The notes beneath the pieces were generated by a model. It made no database searches, was not told the origin of the DNA, and worked only from the letters and a program-made list of their open reading frames with translations. DNA of 64,000 bases from Bryopsis sp. KO-2023 (Eukaryota > Chlorophyta > Ulvophyceae > Bryopsidales > Bryopsidaceae): positions 558,001 through 622,000 of the forward strand of contig BSYQ01000011.1 in the NCBI GenBank assembly GCA_030272585.1. The letters run 5' to 3'. Made by a program: the position numbers and the translations under genes. This document shows positions 26,429-50,677 of this stretch, piece by piece. Within the stretch, counting starts at the first letter, position 1; each line of letters opens with the position of its first letter.

Positions 26429-26993
26429 ATGTGGCGGTGCGTCAGGAAGAATTTTTGTTGTGGAGCGCCCGAAGAGACTGAATTCACCAAAGACGAAAGT
26501 ACACGAAGAGCCCCCAAGGTCGAGCCAGAGGTCGAGCCAGTCAACCCAGTTCTATCTTTCTCTGAAGAGGGCTACGAGTTGGACGAGATTTTCCGGGAGC
26601 CCAGGATATCGTTCAGCGAGGAGGAAGACCCTGCGCCGGCATCCACCCTCGACTTCGAGTGGAAAGAGGGCGAAGCATTCGAGGCTGTGAGAGTTTTTTT
26701 TGTTTCTTTTGTTCAAGTGCACGTGCTTGGAGAGCAAAGCATCAATAACTGACGATCACTTTTTCGATGTTTGATGCAGCCAACAATCCTTAGGGTGACC
26801 GTCAAACTCGAGAAGCTGGTGGTAAGTGTCCCGCCAAGCATTAGAGTGCACACTGCTACCACACAGGATACCCCCCAAAACTTCTAATAAGCAATAACCA
26901 TACACTCTCATATTCTAGATTGGGATGCCCCCAAAAAATATCAACACAGAAGAAACCAATGATCGGCCAGCCGACGCCTTCTCTGGAAAATGA
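26429..26993 (+). CDS. Small acidic protein of unknown function, 124 aa
   Basis: Three exons (26429-26686, 26780-26821 and 26919-26993) join in phase 0 with GTGAGA and GTAAGT donors and CAG/TAG acceptors, ending in TGA. The N-terminus (MWRCVRKNFCCG) is basic and cysteine-rich, a possible acylation or metal-binding patch. The middle is strongly acidic and proline-containing (VEPEVEPVNPVL, SFSEEGYELDE, SFSEEEDPAP), with two serine-acidic patches that resemble casein-kinase-2 sites. The third exon is short and polar. A TATA box precedes the start. The stop codon is 342 bp upstream of the PRPF8 ATG, on the same strand. I do not recognise a family. A longer unspliced frame overlaps it (26037-26690) but is basic, has no splice support and is less convincing. 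Confidence 0.55.
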
Positions 26994-27334
26994 CAGTCTC
27001 CCATAGTAGTTGTGACATTCAATATGAACTTTACAGGACAGATCGTCTCTGAAATCGATTGAACAAGCTCAGGGTGGGTAAGGAAAGGAGATGGAGGCGT
27101 GGAGAGGGAAAAGCAAGTTGCGAGGCAAGCAAGCTGGAAGGGAAGCACGGAGCTCTATCCCTGTGATCACTCACATCTATTTTTAGATTATGACGTAAGC
27201 ACTTCGCTTCAATAACCCCAGCCCTTCCATGCACTTCACTGTTGGTGCCGTTTCGTTGGGAGCACCGAGGCTCGTTTTCCCCCCTGATTTTATCGAGTGG
27301 AGGAGTTGTGCGAAAGGGATAAGGTTTTTTTGGG

Positions 27335-41786
<14,452 letters not shown>

Positions 41787-42657
41787 CCAAAAAAAAAAAA
41801 AAGTGAAGGAAGAAATGGACTTGCTTTGGGGAAAAAACGAAACATTGGAAACAATTGAGAGGGGATTTTATTGTCAGCAATACTGCTCGGTGGAGTTTGG
41901 TGGAGAAGGAACCGAACCAGGTTGCGGAGTATATTGGGGTTGCAGTGGCAGCGATGAGGAATTTGAGTGGGGTTTGCGTGAAATAGGTCTTTTTTTTGAA
42001 AGGGAGGTTGGGTTGGTTGATTGAGAAGAAAAGAGAGGGCTTAAAAAACAGTGTAGAAAAAGTTCGCGTGCAAAATTAGAGAATAGGGGATACGAAGTTG
42101 GCTAAATATTGTAACGAAAGAACAACAGCTCGCACGATTCGGTCATAATATTCAACATGATTCTCCACGGTTTTCCCAGAAAAAGAGGTGTTTGAAAACT
42201 CATCACCCATTCTTACTGCTGAGCTGGAATTACTGTAAGTGTGTTTCAAAAATATGGATCTCTTTGTGGAAGATCTGTCGCTCCTTTGCCACAAACCCTG
42301 TTGGTTTCAAACACTTCGAGGTATCTACCATTACTAAGGTATTTTTACTCTTCGATGTGCATCACGTGGGAGGAAGGCACCACACATGAAACTGTTGAGT
42401 TTCAGGCAGCATCGTAATCATTAATCATTGAGTTGGGTTGGGTTGGGGGTGATGAGGTGCAACTATGGCTATGATTGGCAAAGTCTATATCCGTGCCATG
42501 CAAAAATCCTGGTGTCTACATACAACCCCTGTTGGAATTTTCAATGATCTTCATGGCTAGGCTGCATGTTCACTACACAAAGGGTTGTATGATAAATCCC
42601 TTGGATCCCATCACAGGATGGTGATGGGTCCACTATTCTTAACTTTGCACTTTATTT
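41787..42657. other. Intergenic between PRPF8 and the tandem array
   Basis: No supported gene. The sequence has a (GGGTT)n-like stretch near 42430 and no recognisable domain. At 42658 the unique flank gives way to the first array unit. Confidence 0.5.
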
Positions 42658-43264
42658 GTTTGCTTTGAAGGAATAGGATGGGGGTTTCCCCCCCTGTTTT
42701 CTGGCTTTTCACAGTGCAACATCAAGCAGAATAGGGAGAAGGGGTGCTTCATGAAACTCTCGTTGTTTTTCGATCCACCGAAAAAGGAGGGGCTGCCAGA
42801 AAATTAGTTTGGAGGAATTTCCTAGAAAGTCAGTCTGCCAGTCTCGACATCTCAGCCTCAAACGGAGGCATTGCAGCCCAGACTTGATCAGATAGAACGT
42901 GGGTCTGACTGGAAGACCAGACCGGCGGCGGAGTCAGTTTGTTCGAATTTTGCTCTGGTTGGGTGTTCTCACTTGTGTGTGTTCTGCTGTTGGTTGAATT
43001 GGATAACAACAAAAGGAAGACTGGGCAATTCGATTTCAAATGAAAACACAAGAAGAAGAAGACGCAAGAAGGAGAATTTTTACAGCTAGCCCACCATCAA
43101 ACAACAAACTCTATCCCACCATCCCCACATATCAATGCTAAGGAAAATTTGCTAAAAGCCAGTACTACAGTCTAGTGCAGTTTTTCAAACACTGCCCCCT
43201 CCAGTCCAAACTCCGAAGCCCACCAAAACAGAACCCCTTTTTTTTTTTTTTTGAAAAAACGAAG

Positions 43265-43702
43265 CTACACCTTTCGACGCTTGTTCCTGCCCTGTCTGGG
43301 CTCCGAGTTTTCTTCACCAGCAACGTAAACGACGGAAATGGTCCTTTTTTTTCGGAATCTCTGCAGCTCATCCTCGGAATACACCTTTCCTTTCCTCTCC
43401 CCTTTTGAATGCAAGGCGACGGGCACGGAAACGTGGCCTGCGAAGCGCAAAGACGTCGGCTTTTTTTCAGTCGGCAGGCCAGCAGGGGATTCTTTTTTTT
43501 CCTCGCTTCCCTTTTTGACGTTCGCTTCCGTCTTTACCGGAGTCGGAGCCGGCGTGGACGACCAAAGCGCGAAAAGTCCCGCCAAGCTCGTCGGCGGTGG
43601 CGGTGGAGGTGGCGGAGTCGCACTCGGTTCCTCCGGGATCGTCACCAGGCTCTGCTCGTATGTCTTGGTGCGGTACGTCAGGATTCTGTTCCTTCTCGGC
43701 AT
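43265..43702 (-). CDS. Basic proline-rich protein, putatively nuclear, unit 1
   Basis: A single exon of 145 aa. It starts MPRRNRILTYRTKTYEQ, has a run of eight prolines near residue 35, an Ala/Pro/Thr-rich middle, a Lys/Glu-rich segment, and ends with a basic cluster (RQGRNKRRKV) that looks like a nuclear localisation signal. The frame is open 48 codons further upstream, but I chose this ATG because the promoter-like TATATA/CACGTG lies about 130 bp before it and the upstream translation looks non-coding. All three array copies encode the same protein. The family is not recognised; the segment YSEDELQRFRKKRTISV could be a short linear motif. Confidence 0.6.
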   Translation of the reverse strand: MPRRNRILTYRTKTYEQSLVTIPEEPSATPPPPPPPPTSLAGLFALWSSTPAPTPVKTEANVKKGSEEKKESPAGLPTEKKPTSLRFAGHVSVPVALHSKGERKGKVYSEDELQRFRKKRTISVVYVAGEENSEPRQGRNKRRKV

Positions 43703-43830
43703 GTTTCTCGCGGTGTTTCGGCAGGTTCGCAGTTTGGGTCGACGACGGAAAAGAAAAGGCTCGAAAAAAACGAAAGAAAGGCTCGAAAGGTGTGTTCGCA
43801 GGTGTGGCACGCAACGAAAAACAAGGCGCC

Positions 43831-43842
43831 TATATACACGTG
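43831..43842 (-). promoter_or_regulatory. TATA box next to a CACGTG E-box, unit 1
   Basis: On the minus strand CACGTG runs directly into TATATA, about 130 bp before the ATG of the 145-aa gene. A basic-helix-loop-helix site touching a TATA box is a plausible core promoter. The same motif pair is present in all three units. Confidence 0.4.
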
Positions 43843-45418
43843 ACACGATTCAGGAATCTGTCGTACGACGCGGCGGCGAATTGACAGAAACATCGAAATC
43901 TGGATGACGGACGTACGGACATGCATCAACACATCCGGAAATCCGCCAAATACAAGTGGTTTTTACATCACCAAATTCACTGAAATTAATTGTCTTTTAA
44001 CAATATGCTATCTTCGAATTAACAAAGTCCTCTCTGAAATCATGATTCCATATCGAATGTTGTTGGTTCTACTCAGCCTGAGTGACTCAGGTCTATTCTT
44101 CACTCGAAGAAATTCAATTTGTGGCAATTCTCCTCCACAATGTAATTTGATGTTTGTTTGTTTGTTCTTCACTCGATGCTCGATTAAAGTTTTGGTTTGG
44201 ATTGACAGTGGCTTGGTAGAATGATGAGTCACAAAGTCTGACGCTCTGTTGGTGATGAACCCATAATTCCTTTGTTTTTGGAAGGAAAGATTTCCTTGTG
44301 CAGCAACAATTCATTAATTACATTATGAAGACAGTACTAGAATAATTGTACATCATGATTAAACCCACAGCAAATATCATCCGTAGCTTCCTTCATCCTT
44401 GAAATAAAGGAAAAAAAAACAAAAAAAACTGTGACCCTGATTTAGGGAGATCACACTTGAGAAAGGTTCACAATCCAAAAAACAGAAGAAGAAAAAAAAA
44501 TCATTCTGGCAGTATTCTGTTACCAAAAGCAACAGAATGCATATTTCATTTAAATGATCTAAAATTTTGAATTTTAATCAATTTTTGTTTTTAAATTTAA
44601 GCAATGCTGGAAAGCTCTTTTCGAGGGCAGCCGAGTTTTCGAAACCAAGACTTGAACAAGCTGGTGCCAACGGCTGTCCATCCACGTAGGGCATGTATCG
44701 TCAATCGGTGTGGCGTCCGAGGGAATATCAGCAAAGAGAAGCAAACGTGGGTGTTTTTTGATGTGGAAACTCGACAATGACGGGCTTCGATTCTTTCTCA
44801 ATGCCTGTTTTTGAGTTTGGAGGTCAGATTGCTGGGTTCTGATTTGGCTGATAGGTGGGTTCATCCGGCGATTTTTCCCCGACTTGTTCCCGTCTCAATT
44901 CACGACCAGACGACAAAACATGATGATAAGGTGAGTAGATCTGCCAGGTTCAAAGCCTTCGATCAAACGAACAAAGAAATCACTCACTCACTTGGGTGTC
45001 AGAAGCCAACAATCACATTCACCGAAACTTCAAAACAAAACCGGCCCCAGAACGTAAGCGAAACATTGCAACCCCTCCCCAAAAGGGAGAGTATCAAAGG
45101 GAAAGGCTGGTTCAGTACAGGTAGGATGTCTTGCGTCAAAAATTGATGGCGGCTCGAAATCGAGCGGAGGAGGCTGAAAGAAGAGGCTGAGCTGGTGGTG
45201 GCCGCCAATGAAGTGTTGGCAGCCTGGGAGGATGAAATCTGAGTGGGATGTATCAGGGTTGGTCGATTGTTTCTATTTCATGTGGGGGCGGGGGGAGGGG
45301 AATCCCCAGGGAATATAGGCTGTTCGAATTTTGAGATGCTGTGGAACACATCTCAGCGACCAGATCTTCCGTTTTCTTTTTTTCACTTTCATTTTTTTTC
45401 TATTTTGTAACGCTGCAG
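43843..45418. other. Unassigned stretch upstream of the protease exons, unit 1
   Basis: The unit 3 breakpoint lies near 44581 in this stretch. Short frames exist on both strands: plus 44604-44780, and minus 44864-44574 ending LKTKID. A charged C-terminal-looking tail at 45165-45241 on the plus strand ends AAWEDEI. None forms a supported gene. I could not find a signal-peptide exon for the downstream protease here. The equivalent in unit 2 is 52696-54271. Confidence 0.4.
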
Positions 45419-46681
45419 GGGCGCACAGTAATTGTTGGCACGAAAGCTTGAGCCCCTTCGAAGGCAAAATCGCTGTAAGTTCTGGCAACTTGCCAATCCC
45501 ACCCAAGAAACTGGGCGGCACCGTGGATGGAATCATTCCTAAGGGAAGCCTTACGTAAAATCTCAGCCCCATCCTCTAACTACCCCACAAGCATTCTCCA
45601 CCATGCCACCTTACAGTGCATTACACCACTTTCTTGCCCTTATTTTTTCTTGAGTAAAATTTGTGATGGGTTGTTTGTTCGCTCCAGGGTGGCAAAGATG
45701 TTGTTTTTGGGAGGTACCCCTACATGTGCAGTTTGCGGAGCGAGCCTGGCAACACAGGCAGCTCGCATTTTTGTGGAGGGACCTTGATTAACAAGGACTG
45801 GGTTCTTACGGCTGCCCATTGCGTCGTGGATCGAAATGGAGCCGAAACCACCACCTTATACATATCGTGTGGATTGACCCACACAGACGATGCAGAAACG
45901 GAGGTCGGTGCCCTGTGGATGCTTGGTGCTCCATCCATGATCTCCTGGCTGCAATAAAGTGCATTTTTACGTCTTCTTTTTTTTTTTTTTGCTGGTTGTT
46001 GTAAAGGAGAAGCCCCCCGATATCTGTTTGGATATCCATTGAGACGGGTTGCATTCACCTTGCACCCCATCATTGGAATTGTGGAAAGCAAAAAATTGGA
46101 ATCGTGGGTAATAGGCCCAAAACAAGAAAACACCAAACCATTGTTCCATCATACTGCCATTGTTTGTGTGTTTTTAGAGGGAAAAAAACGACGACAGATA
46201 TTGGATGTTGTGGATCAAGACCTGTATATACATATATATATTACATACAACACCTCACGCACTTCATTTTGCATCCATGCTTGTTTTAAAACGTTTTTCT
46301 CTGTTCTTCTTCTTCAGGAATTCACCTCTTGCCATGTGATTTACCACGACAAGTTCAATTTCAGGAAGCTAAATGATGGCTTCGACATCGCTCTGGTTCA
46401 GTTGAGCAGATCCAGCGACGAGGTTCCATGCAAGGTCGAAGAAAAAGACATGGTGGAGCTCGAACACAACGGGAGAAGCAAGGTCGGGAGTGTAAGAACC
46501 ATGGGCTGGGGGTTGAACGAGAAAGGACAGAGCGCCAAAATACTGCAACAGCTGGACCTCGATTTGATGCGACCGCTGGCTTGTGCGAGGAAATTTGGTG
46601 TTGATTCCTCGTCCATGGCCAGAATTTTCCGGCAGAACAAGTCTATTTGTGGCCACAAGGATGGTGCTGATACGTGCCAAG
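45419..46681 (+). pseudogene. Truncated trypsin-like protease, unit 1
   Basis: Three exons (45419-45474, 45688-45903 and 46318-46681) join in phase 0. The first carries the zymogen activation site GK/IA, continued as [13 protein letters not shown] in the second. The His-57 motif is intact (WVLTAAHC). The Asp-102 motif is intact (FDIALVQL). The S1-pocket aspartate is present in DTCQ, which predicts cleavage after Lys/Arg. The third exon ends at the first base of the codon that should open GDSGGP, with a GTACCC donor. No GDSGGP-coding exon occurs in the ~535 bp before the minus-strand gene begins, nor elsewhere in the unit that I can see. No signal-peptide exon is recognisable upstream, although the first exon needs a phase-1 donor. 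Both ends therefore seem missing. Exon 2 uses an atypical GTCGGT donor. Confidence 0.7.
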
Positions 46682-47216
46682 GTACCCTCTGGATCCGCTG
46701 CATTTTTAAGATATCTGTATATATATTGAATCGAATTTTACACACACGGTCAATCCGCTCAGTACCATATGCATTGGTGACATGCTTGATTTTGGGGGAG
46801 CATAATTTCTATGATTTCTTCTGGGAATGCCCATGCAATTCTGGTCAACATTTTTTCTGGAGATTATCGACCTCTTAGTTCACCAGGTTTCTTCTTGAGT
46901 CAACCTAAAACACATTTCGGTGAACGAGCTGCACTCGGCCTACTTTATATAAATATGCATATTTTCTTTCTTTTTTTTTGGGGGGGTGGGGTAAAGGGGG
47001 AAAATAAGATTAAGTTTTATTAAAGTACTGGGCATTTTTCTTCTTCTTCTTCTTCTGTCGATTGTAGAATTGAATGAGAATGACCCACCCTGGAATTATA
47101 CAGTTCAGGAAACACCACAAGAATAGGAAGCCTGGCAAAATACCGTATTTTCAGTGACTGAATGTATATGTATATAAGTGCACCCCTTTTTCCAACGCAC
47201 AGTTGTTTCCTTGCAG
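46682..47216. other. Stretch between protease and secreted gene; no coding exon
   Basis: I searched it for an exon encoding the protease Ser-195 motif and found none. It holds a G-run, a (TTC)n tract near 47038-47055 and AT-rich sequence. The equivalent in unit 2 is 55534-56068. Confidence 0.5.
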
Positions 47217-47906
47217 TCACGTGAAGGCAATTTTCCCCTCGTTTCCATCCAGCCCTTGATACCCCACAAGCTTGACGTTATCGCCAAAGTCGAGGACTTC
47301 TTTCCCATCTTTCTTCTCCAGATTGATGCTGAAGTATGCACCGTGGGTCGGCTCACGACTTTGCAGGAGACTCCGCCCTCTGATCTGTGCTGATGTGGCG
47401 GCCGAAACGTCCGCACTTGGATCCTGCACAACGCTTTGTTAAATCCAAGGCGGCTAGGCACCCCAATAAAAATGCTGGGAGAAATTTGAAGCTAGTTTCA
47501 AGCTTGTTAAGCATCCTACCTCGTCTCCAGGAATTTCATACGCGATGGAAATGTTCAGAGCATATTTCTTGGTGAATATGGGCAGCACGATTGGTACCTG
47601 AAGAGAATCCCCACATCCGGTCAATTTCAATTCAAACAACAGGGAAAGGGAAGCAGTTTGTCGCTAGGATTCGTTGAATTTGTCACAGGATCGACACCAC
47701 CTAGAACCAAGCACACGAAAGTGGTCGTGATGAAATCGGGAGCCACAAGAGGACTCAAGGATGCACCTTTCCGTTGTGATTCTCATCGCGTCAGCAACTT
47801 TTCAACTTTTTTTTTGGATCATCGAAATCGATGGCACACCTGATTCAAGCGCCGAGCACACAACGCCGAACAAGATCACGGCTGCGGCACTTCTCATCGA
47901 TGCCAT
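47217..47906 (-). CDS. Putative small secreted protein, unit 1
   Basis: Minus strand. The first exon, 47906-47840, encodes a signal peptide (MASMRSAAAVILFGVVCSA) and ends in phase 1 before GTGTGC. The last two exons are firm. One ends at 47520 before GTAGGA and encodes VPIVLPIFTKKYALN and IAYEIPGDE. The other, 47423-47217, runs from DPSADVSAATSAQIRG through EPTHGAYFSINLEKKDG to KIAFT and TGA. The middle join is unresolved: a frame opening near 47770 (ASLSPLVAPDF) suits exon 1, but its phase does not match the VPIVLP exon, so a short exon or a sequence change is being missed. The alternation of hydrophobic and polar residues suggests a beta-sandwich secreted domain, but I do not recognise the family. 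Confidence 0.5.
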
Positions 47907-48651
47907 CGAAAGGGCTGGGTAGTTACTCGCTGGATCCTTTTTCGTTCGAGGAACGGACAAATCCTGGTTGACCTGGGGGTGAGAAGAAGATACTGTCAGT
48001 TGGCGGGTGCATGATTAGAGTGATCCTGACGAATGCGAAGGAGAGCCAAGCCCCACTTAGACTTGCCTACTGATAGATTGTACCGCGGCAAAAGGGGAAA
48101 GGAGATGGATGGTTGTATGGATCGAGAGGACAAAACTCATGTGTTAGACAAAGAATAAACTTTCATGCTATTCGACGGAGATCACAATTATGCATCATGT
48201 CCCCATACGCGAGAAAAGTGGAGGGTTTTGGGAATTCTCTTATCAGCCCAAATTGACCTTCATCATGGCAGGTGGTATCACAAGACGTGCTTTCGTTGTG
48301 GGGATTTGGTGGACTGCCGAATCTTATTCGGAGGCGAAGAACATTTGAGGATCGCTCTTTTTTTGCCAGGTTGGGATTGGTTGCTTGGAGTCGGGGGGGG
48401 GGTGGAAGAAAAAAAAAAGCGAGAATGAAAAGTAAAAGAAGCGGCAATGTGATGATGATTTGGATTTTTTTTTGTGACAACACTTTTTCTTTGTTGTGTG
48501 GTTAGTCAGCACGATCGAAAGAATGGTGTCATTCATTTGGATAAGAAGATGGCTACGGAAAAATGACCAAAAAAGTTGTAGGAAAAAAAAAAAAAAAAAA
48601 AAAAGCAGAACCACAGCAGGACGATCGTCAGCTTTATTCTGCCGAGCAGAT
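47907..48651. other. Intergenic within unit 1
   Basis: This lies between the start of the secreted gene and the end of the exon cluster, both on the minus strand. It has a G-run near 48395 and a long A-run near 48583-48604, and no supported exon. The equivalent in unit 2 is 56759-57502. Confidence 0.4.
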
Positions 48652-49710
48652 TTATTCGATTTTTTGTACATGCTTCTTCTTCATGAGCCAGTGTGGCTGT
48701 TGAAGCTTATTTTGGCCTGGTTTCGTGGCAGCATCAAAAAGTCTTCCTAAAACATGATGCAGGTCCACTAGTGTTTGTTCAGCTGGAGGCAAATCAAAAA
48801 CTGTCTTCTGATCCAGTCTTTCCCTCCACTCAGCGATTCTCACTTTCCAGCCGATACTCAGCCTTCCGGAGCCTGGTTTGACACCACAGGGTCATGTTTT
48901 CACACAACTTGGCCTTGATATTCTTTTGCACACATATATTCCCCTCCACTCCACAATGTAATTTATGTGTCTGTATGTCTTTTGAAAGTTCAACCACTCG
49001 ATACATTATTTACTTGTTTTACATATTGTCATTCATTCATTGTTCTCCCTCCACGTTTCCTGCTGAAACGCATTTTAAAAGACACAAGCAGAAATGCTGT
49101 TATGAAAACGTAGACACGTTCGAAAATCAACTCGCAGGAAGTGATCAATCAATAAGTCACCAATAAGTCAATACAACCCACAGCAGAAGATACCCAGCAT
49201 CCAGTGATACGAACAGATGGAAAGACAAAATAAAAGTCATTATGATGGTCCTGTTATTTTCCCGTGGCTCACAAAGAAATCCTCCCTTTGTCTTTCTCAA
49301 CCAAAAAACACCCACCCATATACTTGCCGCATTTTTGTGCACACCTGAAAGATCTCCATGAACGTCAGATTCGAAGAAGTCCGAAGTCGATGGCGGCGCG
49401 CGACACCTGGGGGAGAAAACACACACGCCTGGTCAAGACTGCCTCGTCACGACGTACTGATTTTCCCTGCCCAGACTCAGCCGAGCTGAGACTGCAGCCC
49501 TGGACTCCACTTCACCGAGACGTCTGCAGTGCCGGAACACCATCGGCCTCGACTCCGTGCGAGCCAGAGCGAGTGCGACTTTGTAAGGACTTGGTTGTTT
49601 TAACACACACGCAACGAGACAGGTCTTGGTGGGATGCCCCACCTGGTGATTATTCTTGATCGCTTCCATTCCTTGGCCGTCTCCTCCGGATCGTTGAAGA
49701 TGCAACCGAT
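48652..49710 (-). other. Cluster of candidate exons, unidentified gene fragment, unit 1
   Basis: Minus-strand segments with good splice sites: 49710-49643 (IGCIFNDPEETAKEWKR), 49578-49516, 49406-49345 (bounded by CCCCCAG and GTGTGC), and a terminal segment 48872-48652 that includes VRIAEWRERLD, VDLHHVLGRLFDAA and a lysine-rich end. No single set of phases joins all of them, so the exact model is open. The terminal segment weakly resembles the C-terminal end of the condensin II kleisin NCAPH2 (R-I-x-x-W followed by D-L/I-H), but I rate that as a hint only. The 5' side abuts the foldback element, so this may be a 5'-truncated fragment. Confidence 0.3.
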
Positions 49711-49846
49711 CTGAAACACAATTAAGCACATGTTAGTATGCTGGTTGGGAACTGACTTGATCAATTGAAGAACAAGATGATATTGTTGTTTGATTAACGT
49801 GAGCTTCAACTCACAGCCACCGACTGGAGGCTGTCGGTCGACAGAG

Positions 49847-50074
49847 GGAATCGAACTCGGGTTGGCTAGGCCCGAGTCGAGAGCACTAAATCAATAGCGG
49901 ACCCCACCACAGGGACGCTCAAATGGGGGCCGTTGGTATCAAGTACCCTTTTTTTTTCATTACCTAAAACTAGGTACTCAATAATAACGGCCCCCATTTG
50001 AGCGTCCATGTGGTGTGGTCCGTTATTGATTCAATGCTTTCGACTTGGGCTTACCCAACCCGAGTTCGAATCCT
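49847..50074. mobile_element. Foldback element with tRNA-like ends, unit 1
   Basis: Two ~89-bp arms, 49847-49934 and 49986-50074, are inverted copies of each other at roughly 85-90% identity. The pairing continues into the centre (GGTATCAAGTACC against GGTACTCAATAATAAC), leaving only a short T-rich loop. The outer end of each arm carries a tRNA box-B-like core (GAGTTCGAATCC on the right), preceded by a sequence that could derive from a tRNA. It has no coding capacity. It may be a foldback MITE or an inverted pair of tRNA-derived short elements. Confidence 0.6.
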
Positions 50075-50117
50075 CGTGTTCTATTCTATCATAATATATA
50101 TATGTATGGTTCAAGTC

Positions 50118-50677
50118 TCATGGAGCGTGATTTCTGTAGAGCTCCTCTTTTTCTAGCGTGGGTTCCAGTTTGGAGTTTTTCGTCTCAAAAGATTCGGACG
50201 GTTGAGGTGCCAATGGAGGCATTTCAATACAGACTGGATCGGAAGAGTGTGGAGCAGAACCTGGGTCTGGCTGGAAAATCAACCGTTGATCACCTGACAG
50301 CAGAAGTCACATCGTTTTTCTTGGTTTTACTTAGAAATCAATAAATCAAAACCCAGTTATTTTTTCAGGGGGATGGAAGTGGGAACTCTGTTCAAAAAAA
50401 CCTTGAATGTATGTGTGATAAATCAAAACCAAATGGGTCCAAAAGTTGCTGGATCTATACTTTTGTTCATGGATGCAAAAACACCCAAAAATAAATAAAG
50501 AAACTGAAAAGGACACACCTTTATTCTAAAATCCAATGAGCGTTCAGGATTTTCAATCAGAATTTCGTGGCATACCTTGGCTTCCATCTGAGCTGATGTA
50601 TTTCCCAACCAGTGAGAGAATTCCTGAATCGTCTTCTTCTGCAACCTTCATCGAAACCTCGACATGCCTCAGACTTC
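50118..50677 (-). pseudogene. 5'-truncated copy of the last two exons of the gene at 62302-63970, unit 1
   Basis: Exons 50677-50576 (SLRHVEVSMKVAEEDDSG, then LVGKYISSDGSQG) and 50293-50118 (DQRLIFQPDPGSAPHSSD to EKEELYRNHAP and TGA) join in phase 1. The homology to the longer copy ends near 50722, in the intron upstream of the first of these exons, so all upstream exons are missing. The C-terminus also differs: after EKEEL the longer copy stops, while this one runs six residues further because a different sequence follows. It is probably not expressed as a full protein unless a new 5' exon was acquired. Confidence 0.6.

Noticed and set aside
26037-26690. A 217-codon plus-strand frame overlapping the small acidic gene
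   Set aside because: It is unspliced, basic and low in recognisable structure. The other frame gives three phase-matched exons and a TATA box.
43338-43907. Long plus-strand frames over the 145-aa gene
   Set aside because: They are antisense to the minus-strand frame, which has the better composition, a plausible nuclear signal and an upstream promoter-like motif.
44604-44780. A 58-codon plus-strand frame opposite a 96-codon minus-strand frame
   Set aside because: Both frames overlap the same segment and neither has splice or motif support. I could not choose between them.
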